Source: Spirogloea muscicola (taxonomy: Eukaryota; Streptophyta; Zygnematophyceae; Spirogloeales; Spirogloeaceae). From it: DNA of 34,187 nt. Position numbers and translations under genes: made by a program. Positions 23,954-33,790 of this stretch are shown here, piece by piece (the stretch's first letter is position 1; every line of letters starts with the position of its first letter). Where the stretch lies: the NCBI GenBank assembly GCA_009602725.1, contig WELB01000026.1, positions 655,294 through 689,480 of the forward strand, read 5' to 3'. Below the pieces are notes generated by a model. That model did not search any database. It had not been told where the DNA came from and worked only from the letters and a program-made list of their open reading frames with translations.

Positions 23954-26359
23954 ATGGCGGCGGCGGGCGGCGGCGACGGCCGCGGCGGCGCGGAGGCGTG
24001 GCTGCGGGGCCGGCTGCTGGCGCTGGCGGAGGCCGGTGGCGGCGGCGGGCTGGACACCGACATGGCCGGCAGCCTGGCGGCCTACTGCGCCGCCGCCACG
24101 CCCGAGCAGGCCGCCGAGTACCTCCTGGTGAGCTCCCCCAACCGCTCCACTTCCCTCGCCGCGGTGCCACCGGGCGGAATCGAACCCTGGTGCTCAGATT
24201 CCAAAAGTCGAGTCCAAGCACAAGCGACCGCAGCTGCGTCGCCTGTAGTCGTGGATGGTCTCTTCCAGTTCACATTCCTGCCACCTGAGATCGATTCTCT
24301 GAACCCAACTTACCTCGTGGCAAATCTTGACCTCGGAAGCACTGGCGGCACTGCTGGGCCCCCCGCAGAACATCGTTGGGGACAGCGACGCGACGCGGGC
24401 GATCACCGCCGAGTACGCCGCCAATTGGGCGCCGGCGTCTGCGCCCAGTGGCGGCGCCAGTGGCGGCGGCAACGGCAGCAGGATGCGTGCGTACGTCAAG
24501 CCCCGTGAGGAGGGCGACTACATGGTCGCAGGGCGCAAGGCTCGGGACAGCTCCAGCGGCACTGGCGTCAAGGCGACGGTGCCGCCGCTGGTGATAGCCG
24601 GCGCTGGCGCAGCTAGCGGCAGCGCGAAGAAGACCCGCAGAGGCCGCGCTGTAGAGCTGGCGGAGCTGGGCGCCGGCCGCGCGCTGCTGCCGCGCCACGG
24701 CCCCTGCGAGTGCCAGGCATCGCGACACCGCCTGGTCGCCAATTGCCTCTCCTGCGGCCGTATAGTGTGTGAGCAGGTCGAGCTCCACCCCCCCATCTCC
24801 TCTTGGCGTCAACCAGGACGGTCTGACGCCAGAAGGAAACCTAAACCCTAAGCCCTAAACCCCTAACCCCTAAAAGCCAAACCCAAAACCTTTGAGCCTG
24901 ACTTTGATCCATACTGGGAGTAATGCAGAGCTCCACCGAAATGAAGCATGCTATCTGATTGTCTTTACGGCAGGAGGGCGAGGGCCCCTGCGAAACGTGT
25001 GGCGCGCTGGTGCTGCGTGATGGCAGTAGCTATGCTGGGTTGGATGAGCAGGCGCTCCTGCCCCCGGAGCTTGCAAATGAGGCAGAGGCCAAGGCAGTTG
25101 CCTTCAAGGTCGGGCTCTGTTGAGAAGTTGAGCGGCTCTCAGATAACATGAACGCATTGACATGTCTGTGAGGTTGATTACCATCTTCAAGTTGCAGCAT
25201 GTCCACATCGATCACCCAGCACGCAGTGGATGTGGTTTGTAGCTTAATGGTTATATGGACCTGAAGTGGATGCCTTTGATACTATATGGAGATAAATGGA
25301 CACTTCTAGCGCAAAGCTTAAAATAGCAGCTCCAGATCTCATCTTAACGAGGATTTTGTGGCTTGTGGTCTACAGGATCGCCTAGTGGAGTATGACCGGA
25401 CTGCGGCAAGGAGGACTGAAGTCATTGACGACCAGAGTGACTATTTCCAGATTGACAGCAACGCCTGGCTAAGTGAGGAGGTAAGGCAGCCCGACTCTCC
25501 AGCATGCTGCATCTCACAAGGGCTCCAGTAGAGGTTTGGATGTCACTGCCATACTTGGCTGGCAATTTGATTAAGTAGCCACAGCCTGGCCTCAAGCCTT
25601 TTGCAATCACCCTTGTATCACGAGTGCAGGAGAAGCTGCAGCTCCAGAAGCGCCAGGAAGACATGGAGCGCACTACGGAGGAGCGCAAGAAGCGCGTTGT
25701 TGTTACATTTGATCTCCTCGGACGGAAGGTGCTGTTTCCATGCTCAACAGAGCAGTGTGTGCATAGGCTCCATCTTCAGAGTCTAGCACCGCGTATCTGT
25801 GATGGCGTGTCTCCCCTGCTTGTGGAAAGGCCTTTGGCTGTAGCGAGTCAGGGGTTGCAAGTTTCACCATTGAGGTGTACAATGAAGATCTTGTAAATGC
25901 TACACTTCTTCTGGCATTGACATGGACTTGACATTACTGCAGTATTTGCATGATCAGCAAGAAGTGAGAAATATGGCTTCTGCTCTGCATGCGTGCCAGG
26001 TTGTGATGGCGGAATCTGAGCAACTGGGCGACGTAGCAGAAGAGGCGGCCCTGCTCAGCACAAGCACATCCAGCGGCGCCACTCAGGATCTCAGCATGCG
26101 AGTGAAGCCGAGCTCAAGCCTCTGCATTCCACCTCCCATTTTCGTAGACGTGAAAGCTTTGGGCAAGTCTCATATACAGACCACCAAGGCTGAAGGTGCG
26201 GTCAAGAGCAGCGGTGCTGCTTCAGGGGTTGGGCGGGGCCCATCAAAAGCATCGTGGATGCGGGTTCAGCACGATGACCCCTTTGTGGAAGCAGTGGGTG
26301 TGATTTCACAGGAGGCCAGCCTTAGCAAAGTAGCAGGTGCTACTGCAGCCGAGGCATGA
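23954..26359 (+). CDS. TRIP4: Activating signal cointegrator 1 (ASC-1/TRIP4-like), C2HC5 zinc finger, 6 exons, 426 aa
   Basis: This is a homologue of the transcription coactivator ASC-1, matching the plant form (Arabidopsis At3g47610, ~408 aa). Inferred exons: 23954-24127, 24369-24776, 24974-25108, 25376-25480, 25630-25728, 26000-26359, all with phase 0 introns, total 1281 nt. The zf-C2HC5 domain spans residues 171-203 with Cys171, Cys173, His178, Cys184, Cys187, Cys192, Cys200 and Cys203, including CGRIVCEQ joined across an intron to EGEGPC. A charged helix follows (EKLQLQKRQEDMERTTEERKK), then VVVTFDLLGRK and MRVKPSSSL...IFVDV. No ASCH domain follows, as in land plants as I recall. The last exon acceptor (CAG before 26000) was chosen because it gives the best family match; two in-phase upstream acceptors exist. 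A further exon at about 26880-26966 is possible by splicing at 26335. The exon 1 start lies in a GC-rich island. Confidence 0.92.
24163..24250 (-). other. tRNA-like B box and 3' half inside ASC-1 intron 1
   Basis: On the minus strand the intron contains GGTTCGATTCC (24186-24176), a perfect pol III B box/T-loop, followed by a GGTGGCACC end like a tRNA acceptor strand. The T stem and anticodon stem do not pair properly and no matching 5' half was found. A decayed tRNA or tRNA-derived SINE is likelier than a working tRNA gene. Confidence 0.4.
24840..24877. repeat. Interstitial telomere-like repeat (CCCTAAA type)
   Basis: Intron 2 of the ASC-1 gene holds about five degenerate copies of CCCTAAA, the C-rich strand of the plant-type TTTAGGG telomere repeat, with variants such as CCCCTAA and AAGCCCTAA. 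Confidence 0.85.
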
Positions 26360-27794
26360 GAGGTGAACCTTTGCTGGGCAGCTGAAGATTGGTTGCACAG
26401 CCAGCGGGTTGCATACGTCTTTGGAGCAGGTCACTTCTGGACTAACGTACGTAAGAATTTATATGCTGGAACTTCGTCAAGAAGCTTCAGTCCTTCACTT
26501 GAGGTTCACTGCCAAGAAACCCTTCTCAACTGCCTTCCGCATGGCAAGAAGTTGTAGATGCCTCCTCGACTGTCGCGCGAGACCAAAGTTTGGCTCATTG
26601 CTGGATGAGTCGTGTTTGCTCGTGCAAAATTACCAAGGAAGGAATCTACCTCACGACCATTAGTTGCTGTTGTCTATGTATTGCAGGTTGCGCGATGTGA
26701 TGAAACTGTTGACGTGCTTGGCCTTGTTGACGTGCTTGGCCTCTCAATGTGTTGTTGTGAGCTTGACCATAATCGGCTTGGAGGCTCATCTGGTGGGACA
26801 TCACATTAGCAAAGGCGAGGCTCGCGAAGTGATCTAGCATTTTTGAGAATCCTCCCCGCCGCCATTTGCGACCATACCAGCAAAGGCTGTGAAGGTGCGG
26901 GCACCACCTGCTGGACTAGTCAAGAAGAGTGGATGGCAGGCAGGCAAAAGGCGGATGAGTGATCTCCATAGCTGAAATATACAGGAAACAATCTGATGGA
27001 GAAGCGGTGGGATGATGGACATTTGAGGTCTAGTATGGATCAGGGACTATGGCCTTATTGTTCATGTCCTTCACTTGGTGGCTGGGTGAGGAGAACATGT
27101 TGCACAAAGAAGGCGCCAACAAGAGAAAGGACGCCCCAATTTGGAAGCGGGAGCAGCACCTCACGCTAATTATGTATAGGTATCACTTCGTGATGCTGTC
27201 CTCTACCACCATCATTTTCCTGCTCAACAATCTCTTCGAACGTACTTCACACGCATGACTCCCTTGGAGGAGGTCCGCATCCCTTTGCCCACCCTTACAG
27301 CTGCAGGCTCCGACCACGATCACACAATCATGTCAGCCCAGCGTAGGGCAACTGAAGGCGCCAGATCTGGCCGCAGCGCACAATGTTGGAAGGTGGGATT
27401 ATATAGTGGGGTCTTGAGAGACAGAGAGCGGTGTTCTCACGGACGAGGAGCTGGGACGCGGGGACACAAGGAATTGCTCCTTGGTAGGAGACGGTGGGTC
27501 TGAGAGGAAGTCCCAGGAGTGGGAAACCAGCGGCAGTAATCGGGGCTAAACCGGGTTACCATCGATACGCTATATGTACCTGCGGGATGACCGGGTTACC
27601 GTGGATAAGCTGGATTAGCGCGGAAGTAGTCAACAAATCATTCTACACGTGATCAACAGAGTAAAACCAACAAGTGTAAAAGGAGACTTGGCGATATTTA
27701 GATGATAGACTCTGCAGAATATATAGAGCACAGAAGGAATGGCAAATATATTTATCTGATAATTAGAGCACAGCTGGCGAATATAATGTCTATT
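26360..27794. other. Unassigned region between ASC-1 and the retroelement cluster
   Basis: No confident gene was found. An 18-bp unit (TTGACGTGCTTGGCC plus linker) is repeated twice at 26709-26744. A candidate + strand exon at about 26880-26966 encodes a basic stretch with KAVKVRAPPAGLVKKSGWQ and could be an alternative 3' exon of ASC-1. Around 27545-27605 the motif ACCGGGTTACC occurs twice. From about 27640 the sequence becomes AT-rich, leading into the retroelement copy. Confidence 0.45.
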
Positions 27795-28924
27795 CCCATT
27801 AGGATTCGGGATCGACTACTATGCAGAATCTGCATGGAATAGATCAGAATGGCGTCAATTCGGAATACGCATAGCGATGCTTCCTCTGTTGAAGGGAAAA
27901 AGGCATAGTGGTATACCAGCTTGCAGCAGCATTGTCATTGACACTTTTCCCAAAGGTAGGAAATATTCGGAAGCTGATGGGGATTGCTCTGCTCTGATAT
28001 ATACAGACATATATACAGACCGGGGAGAACCAGATGGCTTCTATCGAGGCCGAGGAGGCACCAGTACGGGAGATAACACACTCCGCATGCCCATCCTCCA
28101 GCAAGAGGAGCCTGGCAGTTTCAGGCGTGGTGGACAACCACGTACCACCAAGAACAGCACGACTTATCCAGCCGATACCTTCTGCAGGGCTCTCCAATGT
28201 GGCTTTGGAGGAGATGGAGGTGGATCGGAGTATTGATTTTATCAAGGCTTCCGGGCTGTGTTTTCCCTTGGTCGCCCACATGCGTGCAGAAGACGCCTGG
28301 TTGGCGCAGACGCTTGCAACGAAGACGCCACCTCTTGCATCGAATGCAGGCCATGAGGATGTGGAGTCAATCGGTACTTTCTACAATGGTATCATTCCTT
28401 GGACGGTGCCTGATGAGGGTATCGTTTTGGTTGAAGTGTTCGGGGGTACTGCCAATGGGTTTCGAGCCGCTATGTCCAGCCACATCAAAGTAGCTCGTTA
28501 TGTCTACATTGACAATGACTCAGCAGCCAGGGGTTTAGCCCAATAGGTGTAGGTAGAGGCTTCAATTGACCTAGAGACGGCTTTATTCAAGCCCTTCATG
28601 AAGTTTCTGCATGCAGTATAAGCGCGGCAGACAAAGAACCTTGGCTATATTGTGGAGAACGTGGAGCCACGGAAGAATCATCTGAAGGCGCGATTCGACT
28701 GCAACTCCGTTTGTGATGTACTCGGGCCTTACACCGTTTTGGACGCCGCTTATCTGGGTTCTTTGACAGATCGACGCCGTGTCCATTGGACCAACCTTGC
28801 CCCGGCGAAGATGCTGCAGGCATGCATCAACCGACAACGTCGCCCTTCCAAACCTGTACGCCTATATGGCTTTTGGACCCAGGTCGCGGTGTTGCGCCTG
28901 TGGACTACAACCGTCGACTTTTTC
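27795..28924 (+). pseudogene. Retroelement fragment: protease tail fused to a broken DNA cytosine methyltransferase (DRM/DNMT3-like)
   Basis: From 27795 to 28321 the DNA repeats, in inverse orientation, the post-protease part of the minus-strand element at 30060-30576, with a net 10-base excess near 28000-28025 that shifts the frame. After 28321 the frame runs into methyltransferase-like sequence. A SAM-binding motif I (VLVEVFGGTANGF, about 28427-28465) is followed by ARYVYIDNDSAARGLAQ. After three in-frame stops come YIVENVEP (motif VI ENV, about 28644-28667) and LDAAYLGSLTDRRRVHWTNL (about 28739-28798), which resembles the DRM/DNMT3 pattern AHR.R..W.NL. All these pieces lie in one frame. 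The segment that should carry the catalytic Pro-Cys (PCQ, motif IV) is missing: only about 30 codons separate motif II from ENV. It is not an active enzyme in this copy. Cytosine methyltransferases inside retrotransposons have been reported in charophyte algae and dinoflagellates. Confidence 0.75.
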
Positions 28925-29306
28925 CAGTAAAGCTTGTGCAAGCAACTAGATGTCAACAAATACTCAATGCAGGTGTGAGATCGATCGTGTAGTCCGATAT
29001 TGATTGATAGTCACCCGGTCGGTAACCAATTTGATAGTAACTCGAGCCAGAACGGGGGCCTAGCCCAGCCTATTTGGTAAGGGGGGCCAAGCCCAGGCCT
29101 ATCTACTTCGGACAGGCTCCAAGCCTTGATGTAGACGGGGGTCCAAACAAGATGCAATCTGCACTCTTGCAAGGAACAAAGATGCTGGATATATGCAACA
29201 CCTCAGAGCAACGCAAGGTTACGCTTGTCAGACGTTCAACAACACACGAGGTCACAATCTTTGTGTCTTACCACGTGTGTCCGGTCTTACGCGCCGGTGA
29301 CAGAAG
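28925..29306 (-). repeat. Left long terminal repeat (3' LTR candidate), repeat A
   Basis: Starts CAGTAAAGCTTGTGCAAGC and ends GCGCCGGTGACAGAAG on the + strand. It matches 32795-33176 in the same orientation at roughly 90-95% by eye, with small indels near 28950-29080. Confidence 0.75.
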
Positions 29307-29320
29307 TCTTCTCCGCTAAG

Positions 29321-29522
29321 TCTCTCCCTCTGGCTTTTGCCGTTGTCCCCGCCGCTGTTGCCGCTGCTGTTGCCGTCGCTGCTGCTGTTACTGCCGCCGC
29401 TGCCGCCGTTGCTGCTGCTGCTGCCGTCACTGTCGTCGCCACCTCCGCTGTTACAACAACGAGCGTAGCGTGCGCGTTCAGTGTCACGCCAAGAGGGCGT
29501 GGCACAGGTGTCCGCATAATAG
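29321..29522 (-). repeat. Inverted repeat B, left copy
   Basis: This ~200-bp GC-rich segment, full of GCC/GCT trinucleotides, is the reverse complement of 33204-33404. It ends with an imperfect palindrome (GTGTCACGCC...GGCGTGGCAC) and a TATTATGCGG-like edge. The alanine-rich open frames in it are a consequence of the trinucleotide repeat. Confidence 0.8.
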
Positions 29523-30059
29523 AGAGCATCTTCAAGGAGGTTTTCTTTGAAGGTGTTCTATATGAAGCCTCTAGAACTGATTATTATGTCTTAATCCTAA
29601 CGCTATCGAGGGCCAGAACGTAGATTAGGTCTTCTGACCCTTTGCGTACCAGGGTTCAAGAAGCGACTGTCTTGACCCCTAGAGGTTTACATAAGATAGT
29701 TATTCGGAGTCGAATAGATTCCAATCCATATCTTCTTCATCGAGAAGACCATTAGAGGAGTCCAAATGCTCTATCAATTTCTCGATTATAAGGCCTGCCA
29801 TGCCTAGATGCTTGTATTCAGGTGTAGGGGTTTCTAAACTAGATCTGTTTTCATTTAATAGATGGATAGATCTAGCCATTAAGTGAGCTTGGAAATTTAC
29901 TCGAATTCTTCCGAAGAGTGCGGATAAAGCAGGATCCTTGATATCCGGATACCCAGAACCCTGCCATTCATAGAACCCTTGAACAGTAATTGGATACTGT
30001 AAAGAGGGTTCTTCTTTTTGTGGGACGAGCGGGAAATCCTCCTGCTCTATCCTTCCAGA

Positions 30060-30576
30060 CGCTGCAAGCGTCTGCGCCGACCAGGCGTCTTCTGCACGCA
30101 TGTGGGCGACCAAGGGAAAACACAGCCTGGAAGCCTTAATCAAATCAGAATTCCGATCCACCTCCGTCTCCTCCAAAGCCACATTGGAGAGCCCTGCAGA
30201 AGGTATCGGCTGGATAAGTCGTGCTGTTCTTGGTGATACAGGGTTGTCCACCACGCCTGAAACTGCCAGGCTCCTATTGCTGGAGGATGGGCATGCGGAG
30301 TGTGTTATCTCTCGTACTGGTGCCTCATCGGCCTCGATAGAAGCCATCTGGTTCTCCCCTTTGTCTGTATATACCAGAGCAGAGCAAACCCCATCAGCTT
30401 CCGAATATTTCCTACCTTTGGGAAAAGTATCAATGACAATGCCGCTGCAAGCTGGTATACCACTATTCCTTTTTCCCTTCAACAGAGGAAGCATCGCTTT
30501 GCGTATTCCGGATTGACGCCATTCTGGTCTATACCATGCAGATTCTGCATAGTAGTCGATCCCGGATCCTAATGGG
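30060..30576 (-). repeat. Inverted duplicate of the post-protease region
   Basis: This segment is the reverse-complement counterpart of 27795-28321 with roughly 90-95% identity by eye; the plus-strand copy is 10 bases longer. The two copies diverge abruptly after the shared GCAGACGCTTGCA. Confidence 0.88.
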
Positions 30577-31824
30577 ATTAGGATCTCAGTTCCCAACAAG
30601 ACATCATAAGTATCAGCCCTCGTGATGAGACACCGCGGTGAACGAGGTGCATACTTCAGAATCATCAGCATGCAACTTGATACACAATGGTTTTTTAGTG
30701 ACACCCACGACAGTGTCTGCACCGCCGGTTGCTATCCTGATCTTCAAGGTACTAGCACTGATGTCGTCCTTCCCCAGACGGAGTTTCTTGGCAAAAAGTT
30801 GGCTAATAAGGATAGGTTGTGCACCTGTATCAAGTAGCACCAAGGCAGGGGTTGCTACATTGGTATCTGTAGCCAACTTCACCACTCACTTGGTATTGTC
30901 AAGCATGGCCACCGCGGCGATGATCTCTGTACGCTCAGTCGGAGATCTGCAAGGTTTGATTTCAGGAGCTGACAGAGTCAGAGGGTAAATTGCGACCATG
31001 ACAGGTGAGTGCTGTACCACCTGTGATGCGACAACATTTTCAACTTCTCTGGTTGTCAGAAGCATGTCATGCAAAGTCTCCTTAGATACACCAATATCAT
31101 TCAAGCTGAGAACCGGTGCCTCAAGCATTCTGGTAAGCAGTACTTTAGTAGGCACTGGAAATTTAACAAGCATATCTGCACTGGTAGCAACCTTCGGAGT
31201 CGAGCTACGAACGGGTACAACAATATCACCAGTATCCTTGACTCTGAAACTGGCTGGGTATCGAGCCGTTCCACAAGGTGCTTGCTGAGTAGTTCTATCT
31301 CTCCCCTCCTCAGGGGATTGTGAGATGAAGAACCCTGTACGTCTGCAGCTTGAGGGACAAGGTTGGCAACAAGAGCATACCCCTCATAGTTGCCCATCTC
31401 CTCTTCCTCATCGACGTAGATTTTCTGAGGATTGTATTCCTCGTCTTCTGGGTAATCACCTGCTTCAGGCATGGCAGTAGAAACGACTTCAGTCTTGCTA
31501 TGCTGTTTAGCCAAAGCAAGCTGCTTAGTAAATTCCGCTACCTGCCTCGCCATCTGTTCATATCTGGAGTCAGGTCTATCAGTCGAGGTTCTGGCAGACA
31601 ACCCCCTCCCAATAGCACTTTTATTTCTCAAAGCTACAGGCCTCTTATCAGGGAACTTTCCCCAACACTGCTGTTCTAAATGCCCAGATTTGGAGCAAAA
31701 TGAGCATATGGCACCAGATTTCTGATGCCTCTGGGTACAATCTTTCTTAGTGTGCCCTTGCTTACCACATCCATGACACTCTACGACTGTCCTAGTCACA
31801 GACACGTCTGCTGAACGTGTAGCG

Positions 31825-31853
31825 ACTGGATAGGCTACAAAAGCCTATCCAGT
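31825..31853. repeat. Perfect 12-bp inverted repeat with 5-base loop
   Basis: ACTGGATAGGCT (31825-31836) and AGCCTATCCAGT (31842-31853) are exact reverse complements around ACAAA. It sits between the capsid-like frame, which stops near 31856, and the zinc-knuckle frame. Confidence 0.95.
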
Positions 31854-32794
31854 TTTCATACCTCGTGCCTTGTCCGGTGACGAAGCAGTCGGTTCATAGC
31901 AGATGTGCCTTGAGAACCTGCAAAATGTTCATCGGCACATTGTAATTTAAAGTCGTCAGTCTCCTTGTCAAGCATGACTCGGAAGACGTCTTCTATGTCG
32001 TAGTCCTTCTTGTTAAGATACTGCCGACGCATCATCAGAAGTCCCTGTACTTGACGCAACCCCTTTCCTGCGACAACGCGCAAGAACTGATATGCAAGGT
32101 CCTTCTGACTTATCTGTGTGTGAGACTGTTCAATCACTTTTAGAAACCGGTAATAACAAACAGTCACAGACTCGTCTTGCGAGCAATTCGCATCAATGCC
32201 TGCTGGTGAATAATAGTGTCCTCAGGGAAGTGGTGAGCAAGACGATTAAACATCTTGCGTACGGGATCCGTCAGAAGCTGAGGACCTAGCTGCCTTTCTG
32301 CTTCAGATGCATTACTATATACCGGTGTGATCATCTGCAAGATAGTGTCACGCAAACGTCTATAGACATCGCTAGCTTCATGACTGAGATAACGACTCAG
32401 TAAAAGCATAGCATCCTCGCGGCTTATCAGACACTTCTGCATGCGCAGCTCACATATCTCTGCCTCGTAGTGTTCCTCCACTGTTCTTAGTGAAGAACCA
32501 CCAGGCGTACCTCTGTACTGTGGACGATCTCCTTGAGACATGATGCGAAGCGGCTGTGGTGTCACCTCTGCTTTTCCTGGAACAGGTTCAACCGCCGCAG
32601 AAACAATGTCCGGAATATCAGCAGCAACTTCAGATATTTCCGCTACGCTATCAATTACTGTAGAAGCAATATCCGGAGTATCAGTCGGAGTTGCTACTTT
32701 ACGGCCGGACCTTGAGTCCATACACTGAATACAAATGAAAATCCAATTGCCGAGAGAATGCAAGAAGTCTTCTTGGCAAGAAGTCTTCTCGGCT

Positions 32795-33176
32795 CAGTAA
32801 AGCTTGTGCAAGCAACTAGATGTTCAACAAATATTCAATGCAGGAGTGAGATCGATCGTGAGTCCAACATAAATAGTCACCCGGTCCGTAACCAATTTGA
32901 TAGTAACTCGAGCCAGAACGGGGGCCTAGCCCAGCCTATCTACTTGGTAACGGGGGCCAAGCTCAGGCCTATCTACTCCGGACAGGCTCCAAGCCTTGAT
33001 ATAGACGGGGGTTCAAACAAGATGCATTTTGCACTCTTGCAAGGAACAAAGATGCTGGATATATGCAACACCTCAGAGCAACGCAAGGTTATGCTTGTCA
33101 GTCGCTCAACAACACACAAGGTCACAATCTTTGTGTCTTACCACGTGTGTCCGGTCTTACGCGCCGGTGACGGAAG
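32795..33176 (-). repeat. Right long terminal repeat (5' LTR candidate), repeat A
   Basis: Direct repeat of 28925-29306, starting CAGTAAAGCTTGTGCAAGC. The gag start lies only about 70 bases beyond its inner edge on the minus strand. Confidence 0.75.
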
Positions 33177-33203
33177 CTTCTCGGGGGTACGGCTCTCTAG
33201 CGG

Positions 33204-33404
33204 CTATTACGCGGACACCTGTGCCACGCCCTCTTGGCGTGACACTGAACGCGCGCGCTACGCTCGTTGTTGTAACAGCGGCGGTGGCGGCGACAGTGAC
33301 GGCGGCAGCAGCAGCAACGGCGGCAGCGGCGGCAATAACAGCAGCAGCGACGGCAACAGCAGCGGCAGCGGCGGCGGGGACAGCGGCAAAAGCCAGAGGG
33401 AGAG
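33204..33404 (+). repeat. Inverted repeat B, right copy
   Basis: Reverse complement of 29321-29522, lying just outside the right direct repeat. It contains a near-perfect 10-bp hairpin at 33221-33245 (GTGCCACGCC and GGCGTGACAC around CTCTT) followed by GGC/AGC trinucleotide repeats. Confidence 0.8.
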
Positions 33405-33790
33405 AGAGACCAGCCGAGAAGACTTGTCCCGGCATCGGTCCTCCGCACCCTTATGCTTGGTCAGGAGAAATACATTGCCTAATGGGGTGAGCTATTCAGC
33501 TAATCTGACCCCCCAGGCCTCAAGGTCAGTGTGACCTGAGACGCACTCCTTTGATTGACCTACCATTTCCCACTACTGTCTAGCTAGCCGCTTACCTATG
33601 GCTTGTCTCAGTCCTTAGCACTCCGACTCCTTCAGATCTTGTCCATTCTTTTGGGCTGGCCTCTCCCAGCCACCAGTTAATCTGGCCGCACTTGCTTCTT
33701 GTCGAGAGGTAAATCGCACCTTCCAACGCGCTTTCTCGGGCTTCCTCGGTCTATGATTGAGGGCCTCTCTGTGCTAAACCTGTGCGCCCG

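Larger units (their letters stand above)
29700..32722 (-). pseudogene. Broken gag-protease polyprotein of the retroelement
   Basis: The frame begins at an ATG at 32722 (MDSRSGRK). The first part (to about 32175) looks like a capsid region. Near 32170 a one-base shift moves the frame into 32167-31856. The nucleocapsid follows with two CCHC knuckles (CHGCGKQGHTKKDC and CSFCSKSGHLEQQC, 31778-31665). The frame breaks again near 31200. A TGA at about 30886 interrupts the approach to the aspartic protease, whose active site ALVLLDTGAQ lies near 30845-30816. A further shift near 30630 leads to YDVLLGTEIL and a ~300-residue post-protease region with no family I know, ending in an acidic stretch (DEEDMDWNLFDSE) at 29700. 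With at least three frame breaks and one stop, this copy cannot make the full polyprotein. No reverse transcriptase, RNase H or integrase is present. Confidence 0.75.
28925..33176 (-). mobile_element. Non-autonomous LTR-type retroelement (gag-protease only), about 4.25 kb
   Basis: Direct repeats of 382 bp (28925-29306 and 32795-33176) flank an interior with minus-strand gag, zinc knuckles and an aspartic protease, and no reverse transcriptase, RNase H or integrase that I can see. A purine-rich stretch (AGAGGGAGAGAC on the minus strand, about 29320-29332) just before the left repeat could be the polypurine tract, which agrees with minus-strand orientation. The repeats do not begin TG and end CA, no obvious tRNA primer-binding site was found next to the right repeat, and no target duplication is visible. 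Either the element is of an unusual type or the locus is rearranged. Confidence 0.65.

Noticed and set aside
23823-24221. Minus-strand Arg/Pro-rich open frame opposite ASC-1 exon 1
   Set aside because: It is a shadow of the GC-rich first exon.
24163-24250. Functional tRNA gene
   Set aside because: T and anticodon stems do not pair and the 5' half is missing; only the B box is convincing.
29225-29623. Alanine-rich open frames at 29225-29623 and 33029-33490
   Set aside because: They translate the trinucleotide-rich repeat B, are open on both strands and change product with each frame.
27795-33404. Dinoflagellate origin, suggested by the methyltransferase retroelement
   Set aside because: Plant-type genes, ordinary GT-AG introns and the TTTAGGG-like tract fit a charophyte better.
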